From assembly GCA_024231975.1 (NCBI GenBank), contig JAAEQB010000097.1:124001-188000 (forward strand): DNA of 64,000 nucleotides. The letters are read 5' to 3'. The stretch is from Allobosea sp. (GTDB lineage: Bacteria; Pseudomonadota; Alphaproteobacteria; Rhizobiales; Beijerinckiaceae). Both the position numbers and the translations under genes were made by a program. Below are positions 1 to 7,909 of this stretch, in pieces. The number at the start of each line of letters is the position of its first letter. Position 1 is the stretch's first letter. The notes under the pieces were generated by a model that worked only from the letters and a program-made list of their open reading frames with translations, was not told the origin of the DNA and ran no database searches.

Positions 1-377
1 ATGCGACGCATATGCGGTGTCAGCTGTTCGACGCTGGTAACGCTCAGCACGCGGAAATCCGGCGGCAGCATCGGCTCCGTGCCGTCGCCGCTCCAGTGGA
101 TCGCGGGCGCGATGCCTTCCGATGCAAACTCGATGACATGGCTCGCAATGGCGAACTTGCTGCCTTGCAGCTGGGCGAGGTCAGGGGCCTCGATCACGAC
201 GGACAGAGCGCCGGGCTCCACGGTCAGCTCCGCCCGGCTGTCGCCGAAGCTGATCGTCGTCACGCCATCGGCCTCGCTCACCTCGGCCTCATGCTCGAGC
301 ATGTGCTCGTGGAGCGGGCGCAGCACGGCAGCGGGATCGGGCAGGGCGATACGCGTTTGCGCGCGAAGCATGGTCAT
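1..377 (-). CDS. Siderophore-interacting protein with N-terminal DUF2218 domain (partial, 3' end outside window)
   Basis: The frame starts at an ATG (375-377) and is still open at the window edge, giving 125 residues. Residues 1 to about 95 (MTMLRAQTRIALPDPAAVLR...) resemble the DUF2218 domain. They are followed by RVLSVTSVEQLTPHMRR, which is how the FAD-binding domain of siderophore-interacting reductases (SIP/ViuB family) begins. Family members reduce ferric siderophores in the cytoplasm and so release the iron. The gene follows the binding-protein gene by 27 nt on the same strand and is probably the next cistron of the siderophore operon. An in-frame ATG two codons later (369-371) is an alternative start. 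The reductase domain itself lies outside the window, so the family call rests on the domain junction only. Confidence 0.75.
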   Translation of the reverse strand, partial: MTMLRAQTRIALPDPAAVLRPLHEHMLEHEAEVSEADGVTTISFGDSRAELTVEPGALSVVIEAPDLAQLQGSKFAIASHVIEFASEGIAPAIHWSGDGTEPMLPPDFRVLSVTSVEQLTPHMRR

Positions 378-404
378 CGGGGTATCCTGTCGCTGCCCTT
401 GATC

Positions 405-1532
405 TCAGGGCTTGGCCGGGCCGGCGCCGCCGATCCAGAGCGCGCCGTCGAGCGGGATCGCCGAGAAGCGGCGGGAGATCTCGTCCAGCGTCGCCTGCGG
501 ATCGATATCGGCGAAGCGATCGGGGTGGAACCAGGTCGCCAGCCGCTCGATCGCGACGATGTGGAGCGGGGTGTCGTTGAACAGGTGCCAGAGCCCATAG
601 GCCCGGCGGTTGCGGACAGCCGCGAGCGCGGCGATGCCGGGGTTCCCGAGCAGCGCGGCAAAGCTCGGCGCGGCGGTCTCGCGGGAGACGCCGAGCCCGA
701 GGACGAGACCATTGAGCCTGGCCAGATGCGTGCCGCCAGTTGCGACATAGATCGCCGGATCGGCAGCAAGGAGCTGCTCCAGGCTGATCTGCCCGGTCGC
801 GCCGGGCAGGATCGCGGCGGCGATGTTGCGCCCGCCGGCGGCGGTGATGAAATCGTCGAAGGTGCCCTTGCCCGGCGTCTGGCAGCAATCGAAGCCGCCG
901 GCATGGGCGTGCATGAACACCGAGGGGCGCTCGGCCCCGCGCAGGCGGTCCTCGATCAGGCTCCGCCGCTCCTCGTAGAAGCGGATATAGGCCTCGGTCT
1001 GCTCCTGCCGGCCGATCAGCTTGCCGAGGATGCGCAGGCTGGGCAGCGTGTCGCGCATCGGCTGCAGGAAGAAATCGACGACCGCAACCTTGATGCCGGC
1101 CGCTTCGAAGCGCGCGACGAGATCGCCCGGCCCGGTCCGCGTCCCCGCCAGCGAACGGCTGAGGATAACGAGGTCGGGCGAGAGCGACACCGCCTTCTCG
1201 AAGGAGAAGCCGTCCTGCATCCCGCCATCGCCGACGGTGGGCACCGTCTCGATCGCGGGGAACTTGGCGAGATAGCGCGCATAGGCGTCGGGGTTCTGGC
1301 GGCGATGGTCGGCGCCCCAGCCAGCAAGCAGGCTGATCGGATCGGGATGGAGGAGCCCGAGCGCATTGAGCTGGCGCCCCTGCGCCAGCACGATGCGCTT
1401 GGCCGGAGCCGGCAAGGTCACACTGCGCCCGAGCAGGTCGGTCACGGTGACCGGTTCGGCACGGGCGGGCAGGGCCAGAGCCGAAAGCAGCGCACTGACT
1501 ACGAGCAGCAATCGCGACAGCGAAGCGATCAT
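405..1532 (-). CDS. Iron-siderophore ABC transporter substrate-binding protein (FecB/BtuF-like)
   Basis: This 375-residue protein begins MIASLSRLLLVVSALLSALA, a Sec signal peptide ending near ALPARA. The mature start (VTVTDLLGRSVTLPAPAKRI) is the usual opening of TroA-type metal-chelate binding proteins. It should deliver a ferric siderophore from the periplasm to an inner-membrane FecCD-type permease, which is not in the window and may lie beyond position 1. The frame is open 33 codons further upstream, but the ATG at 1530-1532 is preferred: it starts the signal peptide and overlaps the stop of the esterase gene by 4 nt (ATGA), indicating translational coupling. The transported siderophore cannot be told from the sequence. 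Confidence 0.85.
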   Translation of the reverse strand: MIASLSRLLLVVSALLSALALPARAEPVTVTDLLGRSVTLPAPAKRIVLAQGRQLNALGLLHPDPISLLAGWGADHRRQNPDAYARYLAKFPAIETVPTVGDGGMQDGFSFEKAVSLSPDLVILSRSLAGTRTGPGDLVARFEAAGIKVAVVDFFLQPMRDTLPSLRILGKLIGRQEQTEAYIRFYEERRSLIEDRLRGAERPSVFMHAHAGGFDCCQTPGKGTFDDFITAAGGRNIAAAILPGATGQISLEQLLAADPAIYVATGGTHLARLNGLVLGLGVSRETAAPSFAALLGNPGIAALAAVRNRRAYGLWHLFNDTPLHIVAIERLATWFHPDRFADIDPQATLDEISRRFSAIPLDGALWIGGAGPAKP

Positions 1533-2374
1533 GGCGTGCCCCCTTCGCCGAGCGTAAAAGCGACCGCGCGCGACAGCATGGCCGGAAGGACTGAGATGTG
1601 GTTCTCGCCGGGAAAGACGACGTGCTCGCATGCGACCCGCCCGGATGCCGCCAGCGCCCCAGCCATCTCGGCGGCGTTGTCGAGCATCCGCGCCATGCGC
1701 AGGCGCGCCGCCCGCTGCGGATCACGCTGCTCGTCGCCGCTCTGTTCCTGCCCGCCGACGGTGATCAGCAGGCGTGGCGGCGATGCCGCTGCAGGAGAGC
1801 TCAGGAACCGCTCGCGCGTCTCGAGGATGGCGCGCTCCTCCCACCAGATCGACGGGCTGCCGGCGACATGGCTGCGGAACAGGCCGGGCCGCGCGAACAG
1901 CGCATGGAGGGCGAAGAGCCCGCCGAAGGAATGGCCGGCCAGCGACAAGCGTGCGCGGTCGATAGGGGCAAGCCGTTCGACCTGCGCCAGGATCTCGCCT
2001 TCGATCAGGTCGAGGAAGCGGTCGGCGCCGCCATCCGTCGGCAGGAGATCACGCCGGCGCCGCTCGGCATCGAAGGGCGCCGCACCGGGGTAGCCGATAC
2101 CGAGGATCACTGCCGGGCGCACGCCAGTCACCTCGGGGCGGCCCGCCTGCAGCCGCGCGGCGGACAGTGCCGTCGGGAACAGCGCATCGCCATCGGCCAG
2201 GATCAGGACCGGAAAGCCCTCGGTCGGCGCCGGCTCGGGCGGAACCGCCACCAGGAGCCGATACTCGGCTCCGCCAGGCGCGAATAAGGCGAGGCAGTGC
2301 GCGTGCGGCAACGTGACCGGCCGGGGAACCGGCAGATCACGCCCCGCAAATGCAACCGGCCCCGGGCGCAGCAT
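1529..2374 (-). CDS. Alpha/beta-hydrolase, IroE/BesA-type siderophore esterase
   Basis: The product is a 281-residue alpha/beta hydrolase of the esterase-D/enterochelin-esterase type. The nucleophile elbow is LAGHSFGGLFALHAL, followed by AGSPSIWWEE, which is typical of trilactone and siderophore esterases, and the catalytic His is likely in PGENHISVLP. No clear signal peptide is seen from the chosen start (MLRPGPVAFAG at 2372-2374), so the enzyme is probably cytoplasmic. It would hydrolyse the imported ferric siderophore to free iron. The start lies 11 nt after the TonB-receptor stop, and the frame overlaps the binding-protein gene by 4 nt. The frame is open upstream into the receptor gene, but that extension is arginine-rich out-of-frame sequence and was rejected. 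Confidence 0.8.
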   Translation of the reverse strand: MLRPGPVAFAGRDLPVPRPVTLPHAHCLALFAPGGAEYRLLVAVPPEPAPTEGFPVLILADGDALFPTALSAARLQAGRPEVTGVRPAVILGIGYPGAAPFDAERRRRDLLPTDGGADRFLDLIEGEILAQVERLAPIDRARLSLAGHSFGGLFALHALFARPGLFRSHVAGSPSIWWEERAILETRERFLSSPAAASPPRLLITVGGQEQSGDEQRDPQRAARLRMARMLDNAAEMAGALAASGRVACEHVVFPGENHISVLPAMLSRAVAFTLGEGGTP

Positions 2375-2385
2375 CCCGCCTGTCC

Positions 2386-4566
2386 TCACCAGCGATAGGA
2401 CAGGGTCGCCAGCACGGTGCGACGCAGGCCGAAGGAGCACTGCACGGCGCCGTAGCAGCCGGCGACATAGTCCTCGTCGAACAGGTTCTGCGCGTTGACC
2501 TGCACCTTCCAACCCTTCATCGCGGCATTGGCAGCGCCGAGATCATAGCTGATCGCGGCATCGACCAGCGCGTAGTCATCCGTGAAGAAGGTGTTGCCGG
2601 GGTCGCCGGCGCCCTTGCCGACATAGCGCACGCCAGCGCCCAAACCGAGCCCTGAGAACAGGCCGGTCTTGAAGGTGTAGTGCGCCCAGAGCGACGCCAA
2701 GTGACGCGGCACCACCGTCGGCCGCTTGCCGAGATCGGCACCCGTGCTCTTCGTCACCTCGGCATCGGTATAGGTATAGGCCGCGACGAAATCGAGATTG
2801 TCGAAAACCGTCGCCCTGGCCTCGACCTCCACGCCGCGTGCCCGGACCTCGCCGGTCTGGATCTGGAAGCCGGGATTGGCGAGGTCCGCCACCTGCACAT
2901 TGGTCTGCGTCAGCTGGTAGACCGCCGCCTGCAGGAAGGCGTTGTAACCCGGCGGCTGGTATTTGAAGCCGGCCTCGTACTGCTCGCCCTCGGTCGGCTT
3001 GAACGCGACACCGTTGAAGGTCGTGCCCGCCACCGGGTCGAACGAGGTCGAATAGCTGGCATAGGGCGCAAAGCCGTTGTCGAAATTGTACATCAGCGCG
3101 ACGCGGCCGGTATTGGCGGTGTCGTCCTGCTTGGTCAGCGCGCCATTGGTCATGTTGCGGGTGCGGGCCATCGCCCGGTCGAAGCGCCCGCCGACCACCA
3201 GCGAGAGCCGGTCGAGCTTGATCTGGTCCTGAATGTAGACGCCGTATTGCTGGGCAACCTGACCCGTCCCCGGGATCGCCGGCACGGCGAAAGGCGTGCG
3301 GCCATAGACCGGGTTGAAGGCGTCGAGCGTCTGCACGGTGCCGCCGGCGCCGGTATAGGCGGTGCCGTCGCTCCAATAGCCGTCGACGCCGAACAGCACC
3401 TTGTGGGTCAGCGCACCCGTGCGAAAATCGGCCTGAAGCTGGTTGTCGATGCCGAAGGTCTGCGCCTTCTCGTTCGAGGCGGTGACGCGGCGGGTCAGCG
3501 TGCGCTGGTCGGCGCCCAGCGAAGCGGCCGCGACCGTGCGGTTGCGCGATTGCAGGTCGCTGTAGCGGACGTTCTGGCGGAAACTGAAGACGTCGTCGAA
3601 GCGGTGCTCGAAGGCATAGCCGAGCGTCAGATGGTTGCGGCTGTAGCCTTCATAGTTCGGCTCGCCCGGGAAGAAATTGCTGCGGATCTTGCCGTTGCGG
3701 TTCGGCAGGGCGGTGCCGACCGAAGGGATGAAGCCATAGAAACCGGTCTCCGGATCGCGCTGGAACGAGGTCAGCAGCGTCAGGCTCGTCGCCGCATTGG
3801 GCTGGAAGGTGATGGAGGGCGCAATGTAGAGGCGCTCCTCCTTGGTGAAGTCGACCTGCGTGTCGGCGGCGCGGCCAAGCCCGACGATGCGATAGAGGAT
3901 CGTCTTGTCGGGAGTCACCGGCCCGCCGATGTCGAAGGCGAGCTGCCTGCGCTCGAAGCTGCCGAACTGGACCTGGACCTCGCCATGCGCAACGTCGCGC
4001 GGGCGCTTGCTGACCATCTCGATCAGCCCGCCGGGCTTGAGCTGGCCGAAGATCACCGAGGCCGGGCCGCGGATCACCTCGACGCGCTCGAGGCCCCAAG
4101 GGTCGACCGCCGGGACCAGGAAGTTGACACCGCGCTGCAACCTGAGGCCGTCGAGCATGTTGACGAAGCCGGCACTGCCGCCGCTGCCGCCGAAGCCGCG
4201 GATGAAGACGCTGTCATAGCGGCCCATCGACAGACGCGTCTCGCCGAGCACGCTGGCCGAATAGCGCAGCGCCTGGCTGACGCTCTGCGCGCCCTGGTCG
4301 TCCATCTGGTCGCGGGTGACCACCGTGACCGATTGCGGCGTCTCGATCAGCGGCGTGTCGGTCTTGGTCGCGCTTTCGCTGCGCCGCGCGACATAGCCGT
4401 TCACCGGCCCGCTGGCCCGCTCGCCCTGGACCTCGATCGTGTCGAGGCTGACCGCTTCGCCGCTCTGCTGTGCGAGCACGGTGCCCGGCCAGGCCGCGAT
4501 GAGTGCGCCTAACGCCACGCCAGCCGCCAAGGCGGCGCGATTGCCGGTGATCAGAACCCCGTTCAT
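2386..4566 (-). CDS. TonB-dependent siderophore receptor
   Basis: This 726-residue outer-membrane receptor has a signal peptide ending near TVLAQQ. An N-terminal segment (VSLDTIEVQGERASG) with TonB-box character is followed by the plug domain (TPLIETPQSVTVVTRDQM, then VEVIRGPASVIFGQLKPGG). The 22-strand barrel ends with the terminal aromatic signature TVLATLSYRW. Length and motifs fit the FhuA/FoxA/FpvA class of ferric-siderophore receptors. It imports a ferric siderophore into the periplasm using TonB energy and heads the operon with the esterase, binding protein and reductase. The AraC gene upstream suggests PchR-like induction by the ferric siderophore. The ligand cannot be assigned. Confidence 0.92.
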   Translation of the reverse strand: MNGVLITGNRAALAAGVALGALIAAWPGTVLAQQSGEAVSLDTIEVQGERASGPVNGYVARRSESATKTDTPLIETPQSVTVVTRDQMDDQGAQSVSQALRYSASVLGETRLSMGRYDSVFIRGFGGSGGSAGFVNMLDGLRLQRGVNFLVPAVDPWGLERVEVIRGPASVIFGQLKPGGLIEMVSKRPRDVAHGEVQVQFGSFERRQLAFDIGGPVTPDKTILYRIVGLGRAADTQVDFTKEERLYIAPSITFQPNAATSLTLLTSFQRDPETGFYGFIPSVGTALPNRNGKIRSNFFPGEPNYEGYSRNHLTLGYAFEHRFDDVFSFRQNVRYSDLQSRNRTVAAASLGADQRTLTRRVTASNEKAQTFGIDNQLQADFRTGALTHKVLFGVDGYWSDGTAYTGAGGTVQTLDAFNPVYGRTPFAVPAIPGTGQVAQQYGVYIQDQIKLDRLSLVVGGRFDRAMARTRNMTNGALTKQDDTANTGRVALMYNFDNGFAPYASYSTSFDPVAGTTFNGVAFKPTEGEQYEAGFKYQPPGYNAFLQAAVYQLTQTNVQVADLANPGFQIQTGEVRARGVEVEARATVFDNLDFVAAYTYTDAEVTKSTGADLGKRPTVVPRHLASLWAHYTFKTGLFSGLGLGAGVRYVGKGAGDPGNTFFTDDYALVDAAISYDLGAANAAMKGWKVQVNAQNLFDEDYVAGCYGAVQCSFGLRRTVLATLSYRW

Positions 4567-4650
4567 GCCGATACTCTTGCCCCTTCGCCGTCCTGGCGAC
4601 CCATTGGCAGGGTTCTTTCAGGAAGCGGGCGGGGCGGGCAACGCCTTCGG

Positions 4651-4688
4651 CTTTCGATTGCGGCAGTATTTCTTTCGGCGCAGTTTCG
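4651..4688 (-). promoter_or_regulatory. Candidate AraC/PchR-type operator: three phased TTTCG repeats
   Basis: The 151-bp gap between the regulator stop and the receptor start holds TTTCG at 4652, 4673 and 4684 (CGAAA on the coding strand). The 21 and 11 bp spacings put all three on one face of the helix. The placement upstream of the receptor, next to a PchR-like regulator, suggests an activator site. This is pattern recognition only; no consensus for this regulator is known to me. Confidence 0.3.
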
Positions 4689-4717
4689 AGCCTTTCCAGC
4701 TCTGAAGCAGGTCCCCC

Positions 4718-5602
4718 TCACCGCAGCGCGCTTGGCGGCATGCCGAAGCGCTTGCGGAACAGGCTGGAGAAATGCGCCGGGGTGTAGCCGACGCGGAAAG
4801 CGGCCTCGGCGATGCTCGCCTCCCCCTCGGCGATCAGCGCGTGCGCCTGCTGCAGGCGCTGTTCCTGCAGATATCCGAAGACGCTCATGCCGAATTCGGC
4901 GCGGAAGGCCGAGGTCAACTTGGTCGGGTTGAGGCCGGTGGCGCGGGCGAGCTCGGCGAGGCTCGGTGGTTCCTGCATCGCCGCGACGAGCATGTCGCGG
5001 ACGGCGTTGACCTGCTCGCGCGTCCGGGCCGGGAGCCGCGCCGGCCGCAAAGGCGGCTGGCCGACGATCCGGTCGAGTGCCATGGCGGTCAGCTCAAGCG
5101 CCTTGCCGGCGAGGTAGAGCCGCCGTAGCGGCGCCGCTACCGGCGACTCTGCGATCTGGAGGGCGAGCGCGCAGAGCTCGGCATCGGCCGGGCGCACCCA
5201 GATGCCGGCATCCCCCGCCCCTGCCAGCGCGAACAGTTGCTGCATCGGCGCGGCGAATTCCCGCTCGACGAAATCGAGGTCGAACTGCATCAGCACGCAG
5301 CGGACCATGCCGCCGCTGAGACCCGTGCGCTGCTGGACGTGGTCGCCGACATTGGCGGTGACCAGCAGCGCCGGCCCGCGGACCATGACGGCAGGCTGAT
5401 CGTCGATCTCCAGGGATTGGCGCCCGTCGAGCATGACCGCGATCTTGAGACCCCGCCGCATCGGCCCGGTAATGCGCTCACCTTCGGGAACCGGAAATCT
5501 CCCCGCAGACAGTGATAGCTGCCGCGAGAACAGCGGGAAGCCCACCAAGGATTCAGGATTTGATTGAGGCTGCATCGCTTTCATCGGCGCAGGATAGTTC
5601 AA
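4718..5602 (-). CDS. AraC-family transcriptional regulator (PchR-like)
   Basis: The C-terminal 100 or so residues form an AraC double helix-turn-helix (PSLAELARATGLNPTKLTSA, then SIAEAAFRVGYTPAHFSSL and RKRFGMPPSAL). The N-terminal part is a sensor domain of the kind seen in PchR/AlcR siderophore regulators. The protein is 294 residues from a TTG start (5600-5602), which has GGGAG about 5 nt upstream; ATGs at 5584 and 5575 are alternatives without a clear ribosome site. It lies immediately upstream of the siderophore-receptor operon on the same strand and most likely activates it when a ferric siderophore is bound. A housekeeping role is unlikely given the context. Confidence 0.85.
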   Translation of the reverse strand: MNYPAPMKAMQPQSNPESLVGFPLFSRQLSLSAGRFPVPEGERITGPMRRGLKIAVMLDGRQSLEIDDQPAVMVRGPALLVTANVGDHVQQRTGLSGGMVRCVLMQFDLDFVEREFAAPMQQLFALAGAGDAGIWVRPADAELCALALQIAESPVAAPLRRLYLAGKALELTAMALDRIVGQPPLRPARLPARTREQVNAVRDMLVAAMQEPPSLAELARATGLNPTKLTSAFRAEFGMSVFGYLQEQRLQQAHALIAEGEASIAEAAFRVGYTPAHFSSLFRKRFGMPPSALR

Positions 5603-5776
5603 TCGCTCCCGACCTCAAGACTTCATGGCCAGATTGCAGATCTTCTAAGTTTTGCGACGCGCGACGCTTCCCTCCCGTGAATTTCGTAACCCGCGCCATC
5701 TGCACATCGATAATCCTTGGCCGCGCGCCTTGAGGCATCATTCGCTGCGGACACCGGCCTGGCTTCGTCGCTCCGC

Positions 5777-5811
5777 CGCGTCACATCACGGTCATCGAAG
5801 CGCGTCTATCC
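5777..5811 (+). promoter_or_regulatory. Candidate PHO box and -10 for the phosphodiester-transport operon
   Basis: Two half-sites, GCGTCAC (5778-5784) and CGGTCAT (5789-5795), lie 11 bp apart; the GTCA cores start at 5780 and 5791. The PhoB consensus is two CTGTCAT-like 7-mers with an 11-bp period, followed about 10 bp later by a -10. CTATCC sits at 5806-5811, exactly 10 bp after the box. Transcription from it would start at about 5818-5819, on the A of the first ATG, giving a leaderless message. The first half-site matches only moderately (4 of 7). Confidence 0.45.
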
Positions 5812-5818
5812 CGCTGCG

Positions 5819-6898
5819 ATGACGCTCCCGACCACAAGCGACCGCTCCGGGGTGGCCGTGCTGCTGCCCGACATGCAGGCGCCCGCTACGCCGCTGCTGG
5901 CGCTGGATAGCTTTTCCGTCGCTTTCCCGGGCGCCAACGGTCCTGTCCCGGTGGTGCGTGGCATCGACCTTTCGCTCGCGCCCGGCGAGGCGCTCGGCAT
6001 CGTCGGGGAATCCGGCTGCGGCAAGAGCGTGACCTGGCTCGCGGCGCTGCGCCTGCTCGGCCGCGGCGTCGTCACCTCCGGCGCAGTCCGGCTCGCGGGT
6101 GAGGACATCACCCGCCTGCCGGAGCGCGCGCTCGCAAGGGTACGCGGTGGACGCATCGGGCTGATCTTCCAGGATCCGACCAGCTCACTCAATCCGGTCC
6201 AGCGCATCGGCACCCAGCTCATGGAAGTGCTGAAACTGCATCGCGGCCTGCGCGGCGACGCCGCCCAGCGCGAAGCCCTGCGCCTGCTCGATCGCGTCGG
6301 CATCGCCGATGCGCCGCGGCGGCTGCGGCAGTATCCGCACGAATTCTCAGGGGGCATGAACCAGCGCGTGATGATCGCGCTGGCGCTGGCCGGCGAGCCC
6401 GAGGTGCTGATCGCCGATGAGCCGACCACCGCGCTCGACGCGACGATCCAGGCGCAGATCCTCGATTTGATCCGTGACATCCGCCGCGAGAGCGGCATGG
6501 GGCTGGTGCTGATCTCGCACGATATCGGCGTCGTCGCCGATCTCTGCGAGCGCGTTGCGGTGATGTATGCCGGCCGCGTCGTCGAGACCGCCGCCACGCA
6601 GGACCTGCTCGGCCGGCCGCGCCATCCCTATACACGCGGCCTGCTCTCAGCCCTGCCGAGCCTCGATGGGCCGCGCCGCCAGTTGACGCCGATCGCGGGC
6701 ACAGTTCCCGCGCCGGACCGGATGCCGCCGGGCTGCGCTTTCGCGCCGCGCTGCTCCCTGGCGATCGACGAATGCCGGACTCAAGTGCCCGCCCTCACGC
6801 TGGCGGCACAGGGCCAGCGCACCGCCTGCCTGCGCCTTGCGGAAACCGCGGCGCCGCCGCCCGCCCATGCGCCGGCTCTGGTGGGAGCCTTCGCATGA
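5819..6898 (+). CDS. Dpp/Opp-type ABC transporter ATP-binding protein (DppD-like)
   Basis: The 359-residue ATPase has Walker A GESGCGKS, signature SGGMNQRVM and Walker B VLIADEPTTALD. It also has the oligopeptide-family C-terminal extension (HPYTRGLLSALPSL and a cysteine pair in PPGCAFAPRCSLAIDEC). It pairs with the ATPase directly downstream, whose ATG overlaps this stop by 4 nt. The permeases and binding protein are in the convergent operon at 9444-13664. The ATG at 5819 has no Shine-Dalgarno, but it coincides with the start predicted from the upstream PHO-like promoter, so a leaderless start is plausible; ATG 5873 is the alternative. The neighbours suggest the cargo is a phosphodiester rather than a peptide. 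Confidence 0.88.
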   Translation: MTLPTTSDRSGVAVLLPDMQAPATPLLALDSFSVAFPGANGPVPVVRGIDLSLAPGEALGIVGESGCGKSVTWLAALRLLGRGVVTSGAVRLAGEDITRLPERALARVRGGRIGLIFQDPTSSLNPVQRIGTQLMEVLKLHRGLRGDAAQREALRLLDRVGIADAPRRLRQYPHEFSGGMNQRVMIALALAGEPEVLIADEPTTALDATIQAQILDLIRDIRRESGMGLVLISHDIGVVADLCERVAVMYAGRVVETAATQDLLGRPRHPYTRGLLSALPSLDGPRRQLTPIAGTVPAPDRMPPGCAFAPRCSLAIDECRTQVPALTLAAQGQRTACLRLAETAAPPPAHAPALVGAFA

Positions 6899-7884
6899 CC
6901 CCGCTCCTGCAAGTCGACGATCTCGCCCGCCACTATCCGGTGGCGACGGCGAGCGGGCAGAAGCGCATGCTCCATGCCGTCGACGGCGTCAGCTTTTCCC
7001 TCGCTGCCGGCAAGACGCTCGGCCTCGTCGGCGAGTCCGGCTGTGGCAAGTCGACCACCGCACGGCTCGTGCTCGGCCTGCTGCCCGCGACGCGCGGGCG
7101 GATCACCTTCGCCGGCGAAGCGGTCGGCGCAACGCGCGACCGCCATTGGCGGACGCTGCGCCGCCGGATGCAGCTGGTGCATCAGGACCCGCTCGCGGCG
7201 CTCGACCGGCGCCTGCCCGTCGGCGAGCAGATCGTCGAGCCGCTTGTCATCCATGGCCTTGAAGCCGGTGCCGAGGCGCGGCGGCAGAAGGCGCTCCAGC
7301 TGTTCGAGGCGGTCGGATTGAGGCCGGACCTGTTCGAGCGCTACCCGCATGAGCTCTCCGGCGGGCAGCGCCAGCGCGTCGTGCTCGCTCGGGCGCTGAT
7401 CCTCGGCCCGGAGCTGCTCGTCTGCGACGAGCCGATCTCGGCGCTGGACGTTTCCGTCGCCGCCCAGGTCATCAACCTGCTGCAGGAGCTGCAGGCGCGC
7501 TTCGGCATGGCCTATCTCTTCATCAGCCACGATCTGAAAGTGGTCCGGCAGATCGCCGACGAGGTCGCAGTGATGTATCTCGGCGGGATCGTCGAGCAGG
7601 GTCCGCCGGAGGCGCTGTTCCACGCACCGGCCCATCCCTATACAGAGGCCCTGGTCTCGGCAGTGCCGACGCTGCAGCGTGGCACGCGCGAGCGCATCAT
7701 CCTGCGCGGCGATCCGCCCAATCCGGTCGACCGGCCGGCGGGCTGCGCTTTCCATCCGCGCTGCCCGCGCGTCGTCGCCCGCTGCCGCGAGGAGGCGCCG
7801 GTGTTGCGTCCCACCAGCGACGGGCGACTCGCCGCCTGCCATCTGGTACCGGTGGCCTTGGACGCCGCAGCGGCAGCCGCCTGA
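6895..7884 (+). CDS. Dpp/Opp-type ABC transporter ATP-binding protein (DppF-like)
   Basis: This 329-residue ATPase has Walker A GESGCGKST, signature LSGGQRQRV and Walker B LLVCDEPISALD. The C-terminal oligopeptide-transporter segment includes HPYTEALVSAVPTL and a cysteine pair in PAGCAFHPRCPRVVARC. The ATG overlaps the previous stop by 4 nt (ATGA), so the two ATPases are translationally coupled and should form the heterodimeric motor. An in-frame extension to 6772 lies wholly within the preceding gene and was rejected. A 25-nt gap separates it from the phosphodiesterase gene, which is evidently co-transcribed. Confidence 0.9.
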   Translation: MTPLLQVDDLARHYPVATASGQKRMLHAVDGVSFSLAAGKTLGLVGESGCGKSTTARLVLGLLPATRGRITFAGEAVGATRDRHWRTLRRRMQLVHQDPLAALDRRLPVGEQIVEPLVIHGLEAGAEARRQKALQLFEAVGLRPDLFERYPHELSGGQRQRVVLARALILGPELLVCDEPISALDVSVAAQVINLLQELQARFGMAYLFISHDLKVVRQIADEVAVMYLGGIVEQGPPEALFHAPAHPYTEALVSAVPTLQRGTRERIILRGDPPNPVDRPAGCAFHPRCPRVVARCREEAPVLRPTSDGRLAACHLVPVALDAAAAAA

Positions 7885-7909
7885 TTCCATCGACCGACCG
7901 GATACCGAC

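Noticed and set aside
12..2093. Long open frame on the + strand opposite the siderophore genes
   Set aside because: It is antisense to well-recognised proteins, rich in Arg/Gly/Ala/Asp typical of GC shadows, and shows no family motif. Similar frames opposite 2680-4512, 13881-15548, 22277-24373, 28108-29937 and 56715-58418 were rejected for the same reason.
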